DNA of 64,000 nucleotides from UBA2965 sp036526135. GTDB lineage: Bacteria > Pseudomonadota > Gammaproteobacteria > Pseudomonadales > Azotimanducaceae. Shown here in pieces: positions 47,013 to 57,099 of this stretch (position 1 is its first letter; each line of letters opens with the position of its first letter). The DNA is taken from the NCBI GenBank assembly GCA_036526135.1, contig DATCZA010000034.1, forward strand, positions 1 through 64,000. Reading direction: 5' to 3'. The translations under genes and the position numbers were made by a program. The notes beneath the pieces are model-generated. The model was given only the letters and a program-made list of their open reading frames with translations, made no database searches and had not been told where the DNA came from.

Positions 47013-49451
47013 TCAGCGCAGTATTTCCCGGTTGTCCGGGTCGAAGGGCGCCCTGAGGTGGCAGGCTGCGTCCACCAGCGTGTCCTCGATCTCGATCTGA
47101 AATCGTCCTTCCCTCAGCGCCTGGCGGGGGAAGGGCGCATCGGCTGCGACGTAGCCGAAACCCATCGACCGTCCGAGCGTGTGGCCGTAGGCGCCTGATG
47201 TGATACGGCCCACGGGCCTGCCGTTCCACCAGATCGGTTCGTCGTGGTACAGCAGGGGGTCGGGGTCGTTCAGAACGAACAGGGCGAGCCGCTTCGTCAC
47301 GCCGTCCGCCCGCTGCTCGAGCAGCGCTTCGCGGCCGATGAACCCCTCCGGCTTGTCCCAGGCGGCGGTGAAGCTGAGTCCCGCCTCGATGGGCGTGTCC
47401 TCGTCGGTGATGTCGTGACCCCAGTGCCGGTACGCTTTCTCCAGCCGCAGCGAGTCCATGGCGTGATAGCCGGCGTGAACGGGGCCTGCCCCGGCGATGG
47501 CGTCGTACACCGTGACGGCTTCGGCCCGGGGCACGTAGAGCTCCCAGCCCAGGGCGCCGACGTAGGTGATGCGCGTGGCGCGCAGGGCGGTGTTTGCGAT
47601 GGCGATTGGCTGTGAGGTGGCGAAGGGAAAGGCGTCGTGGCCGAAGTCCGCGTCCGCGAGCGATGTCAGCAGTCTGCGGCTGTCAGGTCCCATGACGCCG
47701 ATGACGGCGTGCTGGTCGGTAACGTCTTTCACGTCGGCCTGGAAACCGGCGCTGTGCTCGGCTAGCCATGCCAGGTCCCGGCGCTGGCAGGGCGCAGCGG
47801 ATACGACCCAGAACGTTTCAGGACCAAGCCGGGTCACGGTCACGTCCGCTTCGATCCCGCCCCGCTCGTTGAGCCACTGGCAGTACACGACCCGGCCGAT
47901 GGCGACGTCGATGTCGGACGTGCCGAGGCGGTTGAGCAGGCGGCACGCGTCCGGCCCGGAAACCTCGTACTTGGCAAAGCTCGACTGATCGAAAAGGGCG
48001 ACGGCTTCCCTGGCCGCGCGATGCTCCTGGGCAGCATTTGGGAACCAGTTCTGCCTGCCGTAGCTGTACTCGTAGCGGGGCGCCTGGCCCGGTCGGGCGT
48101 ACCAGTTGGCCCGTTCCCACCCGGCCAGCTCGCCGAAACAGGCACCGGCGGCGGCCAGCCGCTCGTGCAATGGCGACTGGCGGATGGGTCTTGCGCTTTC
48201 GTGCTGGCGATACGGCCAATGCATGGCGTAGAGCAGGCCCAGAGCCTCGGACGTTCGCTCGACGAGGTAGTCGGTCTCGTTCTGAAAAGGCATGAAACGG
48301 CGTGCATCCACCTCCCAAAGATCCATGGGAGGGCGGCCGTCGGTGACCCAGCGTGCCATGACCTGGCCGATGCCGCCGGCGGACTGGATCCCGATGGAGT
48401 TCATCCCGCAGGCTGCGAACAGGCCCCGGATCTCGGGGAGGGGGCCGATGATGTAGCGGCCGTCCGGCGTGAAGCTCTCCGGGCCGTTGAACCAGGTGCG
48501 TATGCCCGTGTTGCCCAATGCCGGCAGACGGTCCACGGCGTTCTGCAGGTACGGCGCGAAGTGGTCGAGGTCGAAGGGCAGCTCGTCGAAGGCGAATTCG
48601 TCCGGTAGAGACTCGGGCGCAAGGGGCTTGGCGGCGGACTCGAAGCAGCCCACCAGCAGCCGCCCTGCATCGGGTTTCAGATAGATGCCCTGGTCCGGCG
48701 AGCGCACGATGGGAAGCCGGCTGGCCGCATCGATAGGTTCGGAGACCGCGTAGAAATGCTCCGCAGGATAAATCGGCAGGATGGCGCCTGCATCGGCGGC
48801 CAGGGCCCTGGACCATAGACCGGCGCAGACGATCACCCGCTCGCAGGCGATGTGGCCCCGCTGTGTGGTTACCCCCGCGACCGCTCCCGAGGCGACTTCG
48901 ATGCGGGTCACGGAGACCCCCTCCAGCACGCGCGCGCCGTTCTGTCGTGCCCGGTTCGCCAGCGCACGGGTCGTGTCTACGGGGCTCGTCTGGCCGTCAC
49001 GGGGCATGAACACGGCGCCCAGGACGCCGGACAGATCCAGATCAGGCCAGCGCTCGGCCAGCTCCGGCGGCTCGAGCCAGTTGCAGGAGACCTGATTCTG
49101 GCGCGCCATGGCCGCCTGCCGCTTGAGCTCCCGAACCCTCTCCGGCTGGCACGCCAGGGTCAGCGCACCCACCCGCCGGAAGCCGGTATGCTCGCCCGCC
49201 GACTCCAGGGATTCGTACAGCTCGGCCGAGTACCGGGCCAGGCGGGTCAGGTTCGGTGAGGCTCGCAACTCGGCCACGAGCCCGGCAGCGTGCCAGGTCG
49301 TTCCGCAGGTGAGCCGTCCGCGCTCGATCAGGCAGACGTCGAGCTTGCCCAGCTCGGCGAGGTGGTAGGCGATGCTCGCGCCGATGATGCCGCCGCCGAT
49401 AATCACCACGTCGGTGCGCTCGGGTAGTGTCAATTTCGGGGTCCGGGGCAT
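47013..49451 (-). CDS. Dimethylglycine/sarcosine dehydrogenase-like flavoprotein
   Basis: A 812-residue two-part enzyme. The N half is a DAO-type FAD oxidoreductase (VVIIGGGIIGASIAYHL, then CGTTWHAAGL with H54 at the place where this family attaches FAD covalently). The C half is a GcvT-like tetrahydrofolate domain (YSYGRQNWFPNAAQEHRAAR, GVMGPDSRRLL, GALGWELYVPRAE, GIGREALLEQ-like GFIGREALLEQ). Such enzymes demethylate N-methyl glycine compounds and pass the C1 unit to folate. No glycine-betaine genes are adjacent. ATG 49451 chosen over TTG 49493. Confidence 0.87.
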   Translation of the reverse strand: MPRTPKLTLPERTDVVIIGGGIIGASIAYHLAELGKLDVCLIERGRLTCGTTWHAAGLVAELRASPNLTRLARYSAELYESLESAGEHTGFRRVGALTLACQPERVRELKRQAAMARQNQVSCNWLEPPELAERWPDLDLSGVLGAVFMPRDGQTSPVDTTRALANRARQNGARVLEGVSVTRIEVASGAVAGVTTQRGHIACERVIVCAGLWSRALAADAGAILPIYPAEHFYAVSEPIDAASRLPIVRSPDQGIYLKPDAGRLLVGCFESAAKPLAPESLPDEFAFDELPFDLDHFAPYLQNAVDRLPALGNTGIRTWFNGPESFTPDGRYIIGPLPEIRGLFAACGMNSIGIQSAGGIGQVMARWVTDGRPPMDLWEVDARRFMPFQNETDYLVERTSEALGLLYAMHWPYRQHESARPIRQSPLHERLAAAGACFGELAGWERANWYARPGQAPRYEYSYGRQNWFPNAAQEHRAAREAVALFDQSSFAKYEVSGPDACRLLNRLGTSDIDVAIGRVVYCQWLNERGGIEADVTVTRLGPETFWVVSAAPCQRRDLAWLAEHSAGFQADVKDVTDQHAVIGVMGPDSRRLLTSLADADFGHDAFPFATSQPIAIANTALRATRITYVGALGWELYVPRAEAVTVYDAIAGAGPVHAGYHAMDSLRLEKAYRHWGHDITDEDTPIEAGLSFTAAWDKPEGFIGREALLEQRADGVTKRLALFVLNDPDPLLYHDEPIWWNGRPVGRITSGAYGHTLGRSMGFGYVAADAPFPRQALREGRFQIEIEDTLVDAACHLRAPFDPDNREILR

Positions 49452-49495
49452 GAAACCGGCCTTATGTTGCGTGGTCAAACTGATAACAGGCAAAC

Positions 49496-49524
49496 TTGAA
49501 ATGGGCTCGGTAAGTACTTATATA
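49496..49524 (+). promoter_or_regulatory. Sigma-70-type promoter for the yccA-like gene
   Basis: TTGAAA (49496-49501) and TATATA (49519-49524) are separated by exactly 17 bases, about 60 bases before the start of the BI-1 gene at 49587. The match to consensus is good in an otherwise GC-rich region. Confidence 0.6.
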
Positions 49525-49586
49525 CTTGGTTCGGGCGGTGTGTTGCTGCCCTGGGAACGATTAGCAGTAAGGATTCAGTAAAGAAA

Positions 49587-50258
49587 ATGGCAAATTACGA
49601 AGTGTCTTCGGTCAGGGCGGCCGCCGCTCCGGCCATCGAGATCAACAAGGTTCTGCGCAATACCTACATGCTGCTGGGCCTCACGCTGGCGTTCAGCGCG
49701 GTGGTCGCCACCGCGGCGATGATCGCAGATGCCCCCTACCTCGGTTTTCTCCCAACCCTGGTCGGCTTCTTCGGTCTTCTGTTCATCGTGCACAAGACGG
49801 CCAATAGCCCCTGGGGCCTCTTCTGGACCTTCGCCTTCACGGGCTTTCTGGGCTACGGGCTCGGTCCGATTCTCAACGCGTATCTGACGCTCGCCAACGG
49901 TGACGTCCTGATCGCCTCGGCTCTGGGCACCACGGCGCTCGCCTTCGTCGGGCTCTCCGCGTTCGCGCTGGTCACCCGCAAGGACTTCAGCTTTTTGAGC
50001 GGCTTCCTCGTGGTCGGCTTCTTCGTTCTGATGGGCGCGGTGCTGCTGGCCTGGCTTTTTGACCTCTCCGGCTTCCACCTGGCCATATCCTGCGGCTTCG
50101 TGCTGTTTGCCTGCGCGGCCATTCTCTGGCAGACGAGCGCCATCATCCACGGCGGCGAGACCAACTACATACTCGCCACCATCACCCTCTACGTGCAGAT
50201 CTACAACCTGTTCATCTCGTTGCTGCACATTTTCGGAGCGTTCGGCAGCGACGACTGA
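49587..50258 (+). CDS. yccA: Bax inhibitor-1/YccA family membrane protein
   Basis: A 223-residue protein with seven hydrophobic segments and the family patterns NTYMLLGLTLAFSAVVA, FTGFLGYGLGPILNAYL, FVGLSAFALVTRKDFS and the C-terminal ETNYILATITLYVQIYNLFISLL. YccA of E. coli protects SecY from FtsH; BI-1 proteins can act as calcium leak channels. It is monocistronic with its own promoter and converges on cbbO. Confidence 0.92.
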   Translation: MANYEVSSVRAAAAPAIEINKVLRNTYMLLGLTLAFSAVVATAAMIADAPYLGFLPTLVGFFGLLFIVHKTANSPWGLFWTFAFTGFLGYGLGPILNAYLTLANGDVLIASALGTTALAFVGLSAFALVTRKDFSFLSGFLVVGFFVLMGAVLLAWLFDLSGFHLAISCGFVLFACAAILWQTSAIIHGGETNYILATITLYVQIYNLFISLLHIFGAFGSDD

Positions 50259-50277
50259 ACGCCGCGACAGATCCTGA

Positions 50278-52266
50278 TCAGCCGGTGAGCGCTTCGTAGA
50301 CCTTGCTGAGCGCTCCCGGCAGATCCCGGGTTTCCTCGATGACCATGTAGCGCGCGTTAGGGCACATGCGCTTGAGGTAGTCGTGCCCCGAGCGGTCCAC
50401 CGTGACGCAGAACGTCTCCACGCCCTTTTCCTCGGCCTCCCGGAGCGCTTTGGCGGTGTCCTGCACGCCGTATTCATGATCGCCCCGCTCCGGCCCGTAG
50501 TCGGAGTCCTGGGGAAAGCCGTCGCTCAGGATGATCAGCACCTTCAGGGCGTGACCTGAGCGCAGCAGCTTGGACGTTGCGTGGCGTATGGCCGGGCCCA
50601 TGCGGGTGCTGCGCTTGGGCTTCATCCCGGCAATGGCGGACAGGGTGCCACGCGTGAACGGCTCGTCCGGCTCCTTGGCGACGAAGAACTCGACGCACTC
50701 GCGGCCATATCCGGAAAAGCCGTAGATGCCGTAGCTGTCTGCGAGCTGCTCCAGGGCGGCCGACATGACGAGCATGGATTCCCTCTGGACGTCGATGATG
50801 CGACGGGGCTCCTCGGCCGGCTCGTCGTGGGCGACCGGAAATTCGTAGGGATCGCGCAGGTTGGCGAGCTCCTCGACCGCGCCGGCCGCGACGGCTTCGG
50901 GCGGATCCACCGGATCGTCCGTGGACGCGGACAGATCGACGAGAAAGGCAGCGCAGACGTCCCGGTGCACGCGTTCCCGGCGGCTGTAGACGCGCTCGTC
51001 CGGGGTAAGCCCTGCGCGGATGTCGCCGCGGGCCTCGATCACCGCGTTGAAGTCCAGCTCGTCACCGTCCGCCACCCGGGTGACCCGCTGATATCCCTGG
51101 GGCTTGATGTGCTCCAGCTGGCTCTGCACTGCCCGGCGGTGGCGGCGGATCACATGCCGCAGCGCGTCGAGGTCCTGCTGTGTGTCCGGGGCGAGGCGCT
51201 CCTCGAACAGCCGGCACCATCGCGTGCGGTACGAGCGGTTCAGATAGTCCCACTCGTCGTAGCGGTAGCTGCGAGCATCCGGTCGAGGCCTGCCCACGGC
51301 GTCGCGAATCGTTGCCCGCTCCATGTCGAGCCGTCGGGCAAGGACGTCGCGCTCGTTGCTCAGCGCCCGCAGGTCAACGTCCGCAGGGCGGATGTCGCCG
51401 TCGGAGAGGCCCTCCACGTCCGCAGCGACGGCCTCCTCGCCTTCTGCCGTCTCGGCCGCCAGGATCAGGCCGTTCATCTGCTTGAGGCCCTCCTCCCAGT
51501 CCTCGAGCCGGACGTCCCGCTGAAGCCAGCTGGCCGCGTCGTCCAGGTCTTCCTCGAGCACCGCCCCGGCCTCCGCGGTGGCGGCGGATGCCATGCACAG
51601 CCGGTAGCAGGCGTGGGCAGCGCGTGCCGAGTCGAAGACGTCGGCGTCCAGACGAGCCACGCCGAGCATCAATTCGAGCAGGGCGCCTGCCAGCGGATGG
51701 GATTCCAAGGCCGCGTTCCGCCCACCCAGGACCCGGTAACCCAGACCGTCGAGAATGGCGGCGACGGACGACGTGTCGCCCCGCGGCGCGCTCTGCCTCA
51801 GCACGGCGTGCAGCGCGTCCTGATGCCGCCTGATCCCGGGGTACTGGTCTCTTACTTGGGCGTTGAGCCGGACCCGCTCGCAGAGGGCGAAAAGCCGGCT
51901 CAGCAGGTGGGGTCGGGAGACGTGATTGAAGAAGCGCTCGAGGTCGCTCGCTCTGTCCGTGATGGGCGGCTCCCCCGGGGGCTCTAAAGCGGGGATGCGA
52001 AGTCTTGCTTCGGCCATGGAGAATTTCAGCGTGCCGAACTCCACGATGCTCAGCTGCTCCAAAGCCAGCACCCGGTAGCAGGCCGGGTCGTCCATTTCGA
52101 AGGTTTCGGGCAGCAGCAGCGCGTCGCCCGTCAACGCGCCGCGCGCCGGATCGAAGACCATCCGGTTGCCCGAATACTCGCCAACGGCCTTGATGTGGTA
52201 GTAGCGCCCGGTTATGCCCTCGGCGAAGAGCGCCAGCGGCTCTTCCACATCGACCAGGGCCGTCAT
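50278..52266 (-). CDS. CbbO/NorD-type von Willebrand factor A protein
   Basis: A 662-residue partner of the MoxR-type ATPase CbbQ. The C-terminal VWA domain has the metal-ion site DLSAS (D444, S446, S448), a later [13 protein letters not shown] and [11 protein letters not shown]. The N-terminal part (about 1-300) is the helical CbbO/NorD region. With CbbQ/NorQ such proteins remodel and activate RuBisCO or nitric oxide reductase. Neither target is in the window. Overlaps cbbQ by four bases. Confidence 0.87.
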   Translation of the reverse strand: MTALVDVEEPLALFAEGITGRYYHIKAVGEYSGNRMVFDPARGALTGDALLLPETFEMDDPACYRVLALEQLSIVEFGTLKFSMAEARLRIPALEPPGEPPITDRASDLERFFNHVSRPHLLSRLFALCERVRLNAQVRDQYPGIRRHQDALHAVLRQSAPRGDTSSVAAILDGLGYRVLGGRNAALESHPLAGALLELMLGVARLDADVFDSARAAHACYRLCMASAATAEAGAVLEEDLDDAASWLQRDVRLEDWEEGLKQMNGLILAAETAEGEEAVAADVEGLSDGDIRPADVDLRALSNERDVLARRLDMERATIRDAVGRPRPDARSYRYDEWDYLNRSYRTRWCRLFEERLAPDTQQDLDALRHVIRRHRRAVQSQLEHIKPQGYQRVTRVADGDELDFNAVIEARGDIRAGLTPDERVYSRRERVHRDVCAAFLVDLSASTDDPVDPPEAVAAGAVEELANLRDPYEFPVAHDEPAEEPRRIIDVQRESMLVMSAALEQLADSYGIYGFSGYGRECVEFFVAKEPDEPFTRGTLSAIAGMKPKRSTRMGPAIRHATSKLLRSGHALKVLIILSDGFPQDSDYGPERGDHEYGVQDTAKALREAEEKGVETFCVTVDRSGHDYLKRMCPNARYMVIEETRDLPGALSKVYEALTG

Positions 52267-53102
52267 GGCAGAACGGCGTCGACGATATCGGCTATGGCCT
52301 GCTGCACCGTGGCATCGTCGGATACCGCCTGGACCACCGCGGCATCCACCGCCCGGCGGGAAGGGATTCCCCGCTCGATGAGCTGGGCGGCGTAGATGAG
52401 AAGGCGGGTGCTCACCCCTTCCTCGAAGCCGTGCTCGCGCAGGTTGCGGACCTTTTCGCCCAGGGCCGCCAGACGTTCCGCCACGGCGGGCTCGACGTCG
52501 GATTCGTGGGCGATGATCTCGGCTTCGCGCTCCCGGTCCGGGTAATCGAACGTAAGGCTCACGAACCGCTGCCGTGTGCTTGTCTTCAGGTCTTTCAGCA
52601 CGCTCTGGTAACCCGGGTTGTAGGAGATCACGAGCAGGAAGCCCGGGTGCGCGGGGACCAGCTCGCCGGTTTTCTCGATGGGGAGCAGGCGGCGGTGATC
52701 GGTCAGCGAGTGGATCAGCACCGTGGTGTCCTTGCGCGCCTCGACGATCTCGTCTAAGTAGCAGATGGCGCCGGTCCGAACGGCCCGGGTCAGGGGCCCG
52801 TCGCTCCAGATCGTCGAGTCTCCCTGCAGGAGGAAGCGACCCACCATGTCCGTAGCGGTCAGGTCCTCGTGACAGGAGATGGTTACCAGCGGCACTTCGA
52901 GCTCGGCACCGGGGTTCTGGGTATCCCGGTACAGGCGCCAGGCCATGTGCTCCACGAAGCGCGTCTTGCCGCAGCCGGTCGGGCCTTTGAGCAGCACGGG
53001 CAGACGAGCCTCGTAGGCGGAGCGGAAGACGGCCACCTCGTCGGCGAGCGGAAGGTAGTAGGGCTCTTCTGCGAGCCGGGCGAGTTTGGCTGCTTCGCTC
53101 AT
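52263..53102 (-). CDS. CbbQ/NorQ-type MoxR AAA+ ATPase
   Basis: A 279-residue AAA+ protein. Walker A GPTGCGKT is at residues 40-47, Walker B ICYLDE at 113-118, followed by sensor ISYNPGYQ and the STRQRF arginine region. The C terminus has the CbbQ_C-like [23 protein letters not shown] 53102 overlaps the VOC gene stop (ATGA) and its own stop overlaps cbbO, so the three genes are coupled. Confidence 0.9.
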   Translation of the reverse strand: MSEAAKLARLAEEPYYLPLADEVAVFRSAYEARLPVLLKGPTGCGKTRFVEHMAWRLYRDTQNPGAELEVPLVTISCHEDLTATDMVGRFLLQGDSTIWSDGPLTRAVRTGAICYLDEIVEARKDTTVLIHSLTDHRRLLPIEKTGELVPAHPGFLLVISYNPGYQSVLKDLKTSTRQRFVSLTFDYPDREREAEIIAHESDVEPAVAERLAALGEKVRNLREHGFEEGVSTRLLIYAAQLIERGIPSRRAVDAAVVQAVSDDATVQQAIADIVDAVLP

Positions 53103-53956
53103 CCGGGAGTGAAGGCCTCGTTGCCCCTGCGATAGGTGAAGAAGTTCACCGCGGGATTCCGGTTCACCAGCGGTCGCCGGTACATGGGATGGCCAAGGCT
53201 GCGGACCTCGTGCTCCAGCTCGAACAGCGGCTCGGCCTCGCCGCGATCGTCGGCGGGATCGACGATTTTCTGAAAGCGGTACTGGTGCTGATCCGATTCC
53301 TGGCTGATCAGGCCGCGTTCGTGCAGAAAGCGGTGGGGACCTGAAAAATCGCTGACGTAGATGGCGATGTGGTGACCGTCGTAGGGGGCGAGAGGCGCTT
53401 CGGTCTCCGTGTAGATCAGCTTCTGGTTGTAGCCCATGGCCACCTTGACGCGGCCGGGCTCCACGGATACCGGGCAGCCCATCACCGATTCGTAGAACCG
53501 TGCGATGCCAGGGGCGGTTCCGGGCGGGACGGACATGTCCACGTAGGGCATTCCCAGGTCCATGGCGGGAAAAGATCCGGCGGGGTAGGCGACGATGCGA
53601 TTGCCCCAGGGACAGCTGAGCACCACCCTTTGGTCTGCCTCTTCCCACGAGAAGCGGGTGTCCTTCAACGCCTTGGAGACGAACTTCAGTCTTTTCGCGA
53701 GATCTTCGAGGTTTGGAACGACCACTGCGATCTCGCCGCGAAGGATCTGGGCGTCCGACTGGGGGAGATGAAACTGCTGCTCACCGAGATTGACCCACAT
53801 GTTGTGCGTGCCGAAGTCGATGTACGGGTCGCGGGTGAAGCCGAGACCGGTCACGTAGAACAGCGCGGCCAGCCCCTGATCGGGAACGGTCACGTTGACG
53901 TGCTCCAGCATCTGCACGTTGCCGACGTCCTCGGCGCTGCGGTCGTACTCGGGCAA
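53099..53956 (-). CDS. VOC (glyoxalase/dioxygenase fold) family protein
   Basis: A 285-residue protein with two vicinal-oxygen-chelate modules: the first from [11 protein letters not shown] to about residue 135, the second from [11 protein letters not shown] through [17 protein letters not shown] to [15 protein letters not shown]. Possible metal ligands are the histidines in LEHVNV and HHIAIY and the glutamate of FELEHE, reminiscent of type I extradiol dioxygenases. Catalysis is not assigned. TTG 53956 is the outer start; ATG at residue 16 is possible. First gene of an operon with cbbQ and cbbO. Confidence 0.8.
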   Translation of the reverse strand: MPEYDRSAEDVGNVQMLEHVNVTVPDQGLAALFYVTGLGFTRDPYIDFGTHNMWVNLGEQQFHLPQSDAQILRGEIAVVVPNLEDLAKRLKFVSKALKDTRFSWEEADQRVVLSCPWGNRIVAYPAGSFPAMDLGMPYVDMSVPPGTAPGIARFYESVMGCPVSVEPGRVKVAMGYNQKLIYTETEAPLAPYDGHHIAIYVSDFSGPHRFLHERGLISQESDQHQYRFQKIVDPADDRGEAEPLFELEHEVRSLGHPMYRRPLVNRNPAVNFFTYRRGNEAFTPG

Positions 53957-54066
53957 TTGACGATCTTCGAGTGGCGCAACCCATGACTTTAATCAATCTG
54001 CCGACGCCGATCCAACGCGGCGGGCGCCGGCGCTCAGCCGGTCCATCGGCAGGGTATAGTGCGCTG

Positions 54067-55167
54067 ATGGGCCAAGACACCGACGTCCTGCTCGAAGCAA
54101 CCATGGCGCTGGTTCCACCGCTGCTCACCGCGCTGGATGCCCTCGCCCATGCGGGCAGGCACCTGCATCCTCAGTCCCTGGCGCATCTGGTTCCTCAGAT
54201 CGACGCGTTCGCCCGGCCGCTCCGGCAGGGCGCGCGCAAGTTCGAAGAGATCCCGTGGCCGCCCCACCTGGAGCGGTTTCGCGATCACATCAGCGCTTCT
54301 GCGGGTGAAGCGCTCGCGGCCATGGACGCGATGAGCGCGTGCCTAGAGCAGGCGAACCCGGTGCTCGCCGCCTACCAGGCCATGGGTGCCGCGACCCGCG
54401 CTACCGAACGCCTGTACCCGGTCTCCTTCATGCTCCCCCCGGTCAGCCGCTTTTTCCTGACCGAGGCCGGCCGCGACGACGGCGCGCTGGCGAGACGCCT
54501 GGAGCGGGCGGATCCTGGCCGGGACGACGTGGGGGTGATGCATGCGCACAACGGACCTGGTGAGCGGGGCGGTTTTTCCCTCTACGTTCCGGAGTACTAC
54601 GACGCCGGCGAGGCGTGGCCTGTGGTGGTCGCCCTGCACGGCGGCAGCGGTCACGGGCGCAGCTTTCTCTGGAACTGGTTGAAGGATGCCCGCTCACGGG
54701 GCGTGCTCCTGGTCGCGCCCACCTCCCGCGACCGAACGTGGTCGCTGGCAGGCTCCGATGCGGACAGCGCGAGCCTGGACGCCATCGTCGAACGGGTCTG
54801 CGAGCATTGGCGCGTGGACGAGCGCCGCATACTGCTCACGGGCATGTCCGACGGCGGAACCTTCAGCTATCTGAGCGGCCTGCGCTCGGATACCCCGTTC
54901 ACCCATCTCTCGCCCATCTCGGCCAGCTTTCATCCCTTCATTCTGGAAGGCGTGGATCGGGATCGCCTGACCGGCCTGCCCATATACCTCGTGCACGGGA
55001 CGCTGGACTGGATGTTCCCCGTCGACGTGGCGCGCACGGCGCGCGATGCCTTGACCGCAGCTGGAGCCGCGCTCACCTACCGCGAGGTCGACGATCTATC
55101 CCACACCTATCCCCGGGAGGAGAACGCCCGCATCCTGGACTGGCTGATGGGACCTTCGGCTCCCTGA
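54067..55167 (+). CDS. Alpha/beta hydrolase, esterase-like
   Basis: A 366-residue protein from ATG 54067. The N-terminal 150 residues are helical and unrecognised. The hydrolase domain has HGGSGHG (oxyanion hole, residues 191-197), the nucleophile S261 in GMSDGG, D314 in HGTLDWMFP and H346 in DLSHTYPRE, together a full triad. It resembles PHB-depolymerase/feruloyl-esterase-like enzymes. Without a signal peptide it should be cytosolic. It faces the GST gene with 4 bases between stops. Confidence 0.8.
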   Translation: MGQDTDVLLEATMALVPPLLTALDALAHAGRHLHPQSLAHLVPQIDAFARPLRQGARKFEEIPWPPHLERFRDHISASAGEALAAMDAMSACLEQANPVLAAYQAMGAATRATERLYPVSFMLPPVSRFFLTEAGRDDGALARRLERADPGRDDVGVMHAHNGPGERGGFSLYVPEYYDAGEAWPVVVALHGGSGHGRSFLWNWLKDARSRGVLLVAPTSRDRTWSLAGSDADSASLDAIVERVCEHWRVDERRILLTGMSDGGTFSYLSGLRSDTPFTHLSPISASFHPFILEGVDRDRLTGLPIYLVHGTLDWMFPVDVARTARDALTAAGAALTYREVDDLSHTYPREENARILDWLMGPSAP

Positions 55168-55171
55168 GGGC

Positions 55172-55807
55172 TCAGGCTCCGGCAGATATAGAGAAGTTGA
55201 GCCGGGCCGCAGCCCGGTAAGCGGGCCGCTTGCGGATCCGCAACCGGTACTCGTCGAGGCCGGGCGTGAGCTCGAGCCCGTAGGCGGCGGCCCAGTCCAG
55301 GCAGCTGACCAGCAGCAGGTCTGCTGCGCTGAACTTGCTGCCGATCAGATGAGCCGACCCCCTGAGCGCTTCGTCTGCCACGGCCACCTGCTTGGCAAAC
55401 CCGCCAATGGCGGTAGCCACCGCGGCGGGGGCTTCGCCGTAGATGCCTGCCAGGTCCCGGTGTTTGCGCAGGACGTAGAGCGTGTGCGCGTCGAGCTCCA
55501 TCTGGATGAAGCTGGCCCATTCGTTGTAGCGCGCCCGGTTCCGGGTGAAAGGCTCAGGTACGAGACCGCTGCCGGAGCCGTAGGTGTCGCCCAGGTACGT
55601 GACGATGGCCACGCTCTCGGTGAGCGTGAATTCGTCGTCCACCAGCACGGGTATCTTCTCCTTGGGGTTGAGCTGCTTGAAGGCGTCTGTCTGGGTGGCG
55701 CCCGTGCGCGAGCCGATCAGGCGGGGCTCGTAGTCGAGCCCCAGCTCGTGCAGCATCCAGTGCGCCCGCAGCGTGCGGCTGGTCGCGCCCCCCCAAAGCG
55801 TCAGCAC
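55172..55807 (-). CDS. Glutathione S-transferase
   Basis: A 211-residue GST. The N-terminal thioredoxin-like domain reads LTLWGGATSRTLRAHWMLHELGLDYE, with KEKIPVLVDDEFTLTESVAIVTYL carrying the cis-proline and the ES pair that binds glutathione. The C-terminal helical domain has FSAADLLLVSCLDWA. The catalytic residue is probably the serine or threonine near residue 10. It starts 6 bases after the ABM gene and is the last gene of the operon. Confidence 0.88.
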   Translation of the reverse strand: MLTLWGGATSRTLRAHWMLHELGLDYEPRLIGSRTGATQTDAFKQLNPKEKIPVLVDDEFTLTESVAIVTYLGDTYGSGSGLVPEPFTRNRARYNEWASFIQMELDAHTLYVLRKHRDLAGIYGEAPAAVATAIGGFAKQVAVADEALRGSAHLIGSKFSAADLLLVSCLDWAAAYGLELTPGLDEYRLRIRKRPAYRAAARLNFSISAGA

Positions 55808-55813
55808 GACGGC

Positions 55814-56116
55814 TCAGCGCGGCAGGTCGATTTCTTCGGCGTCGTAGCAGTGGGCGGTGACGTTCTTCGGCGGGTTGGCGGCCATCACCTGCTGAAACGC
55901 CGCCATGTGGGGCGTCTGAAAATGGGCGGCCAGCGCTTCGATGCTGTGCCAGCGCTCGGTGATTCGGATCCTGGTCGGATCGTCGAGCTCCACGCTGAAG
56001 CAATAGTCGTCGCATCCGGGCTCCTCGAGCGTGGCCGTCACCATGGTGGTGATGCCTTCGCGCATGGCGGCGATGCTGTTTTCGTCCGACTCGATGATGG
56101 CGTTGACGATGATCAT
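55814..56116 (-). CDS. Antibiotic biosynthesis monooxygenase (ABM) domain protein
   Basis: A 100-residue stand-alone ABM (dimeric ferredoxin-like) protein: MIIVNAIIESDENSIAAMRE, TATLEEPGCDDYCFSVELDD, RIRITERWHSIEALAAHFQT and HMAAFQQVMA. Such proteins include quinol monooxygenases (YgiN) and haem-degrading enzymes; the function here is unknown. ATG 56116 overlaps the ATP-grasp gene stop (ATGA), tying it to that operon. Confidence 0.87.
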   Translation of the reverse strand: MIIVNAIIESDENSIAAMREGITTMVTATLEEPGCDDYCFSVELDDPTRIRITERWHSIEALAAHFQTPHMAAFQQVMAANPPKNVTAHCYDAEEIDLPR

Positions 56117-57099
56117 TGTCCCTCCCAGAGTTTCGTCTGTTCCGTTCTGCGCTCTCGAGTGAAGGTCTCCATGGCGTAGTCGACGCGATCCTCGACGTTG
56201 TGCGCGAAAGACTCGAGATTCTCTATGTGTCGCAGGCGCGGCACCAGCCCCGCGTCGTTGGCCAGCTGGATGCTCAGCCCCGGCCGAGCGTTCAGCTCCA
56301 GCAGCAGCGGCCCGCGAAGCTCGTCGATGACGATGTCGCAGCCTAGGTAGCCCAGCTGTGTCACCTCGAAGCATCGGGCAGCCAGCTCCAGAAGCTGGCG
56401 CCAGTTCGGAACGCTCAGCTCGGTCAGCTCGGCCCCTGTATCGGGGTGATTGCGAACGATCCGGTTGTGCTGCACGGCGGCCACGCTCTTGCCCGTGCCG
56501 ATGTCGAGCCCGACCCCTACCGCACCCTGATGCAGATTCGCCTTGCCGTCGGAGGCCAGAGTGGCCAGGCGCAGCATGCCCATGACCGGATAGCCCTGAA
56601 AGACGATCAGCCGGATGTCTGGAACACCCTCGTAGCTCACGTTCCGGAACAGCGGGCTGACCCGCACCAGAGATTCCAGAATAGCCACATCGGCGCGCCC
56701 GCCCAGGGAGTGCAGCCCGCTGATGACGTTGGAGAGGTGGCGTTTGACGTCCAGAATGCCGATCTGCTCGCCGCTGCTCTTGGTGAAGACCCCGGCCTCG
56801 TGGCGCTCTATCACGAGAATGCCCTTGCCGCCGCTGCCCTGGGCCGGCTTGATCACGAACTCCGACAGGTCTGCGAGCTTGTCGTCGATGGTTTCGATCT
56901 CGTGCTGGGTCCGGACCACGTCGATGAGATCGGGCACCTGGACGCCCGCGTGCTGGGCGATGAGCTTGGTCTTGAGCTTGTCGTCGACCAGTGGGTACTG
57001 CTCGCGGCGGTTGTAGCGCCCGATGAACTCGATGTTGCGTCGGTTCATGCCCAGGATGCCGCGTCGCGACAGCTCCCAGGGTGTGATCCAGTCAATCAC
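56113..57099 (-). CDS. Alpha-L-glutamate ligase-like ATP-grasp protein
   Basis: A 328-residue ATP-grasp enzyme related to RimK. It has GILGMNRRNIEFIGRYNRRE, KTKLIAQHAGVQVPDL, the ATP-binding VIKPAQGSGGKGILVI, and DIVIDELRGPLLLELNARPGLSIQLAN with the metal-binding glutamate and asparagine. GTG 57099 overlaps the 7TM gene stop (GTGA). The family is regularly found with a 7TM inactive transglutaminase and a retropepsin-like protease, as here; the acceptor of the amino-acid addition is not known to me. Confidence 0.9.
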   Translation of the reverse strand: MIDWITPWELSRRGILGMNRRNIEFIGRYNRREQYPLVDDKLKTKLIAQHAGVQVPDLIDVVRTQHEIETIDDKLADLSEFVIKPAQGSGGKGILVIERHEAGVFTKSSGEQIGILDVKRHLSNVISGLHSLGGRADVAILESLVRVSPLFRNVSYEGVPDIRLIVFQGYPVMGMLRLATLASDGKANLHQGAVGVGLDIGTGKSVAAVQHNRIVRNHPDTGAELTELSVPNWRQLLELAARCFEVTQLGYLGCDIVIDELRGPLLLELNARPGLSIQLANDAGLVPRLRHIENLESFAHNVEDRVDYAMETFTRERRTEQTKLWEGQ

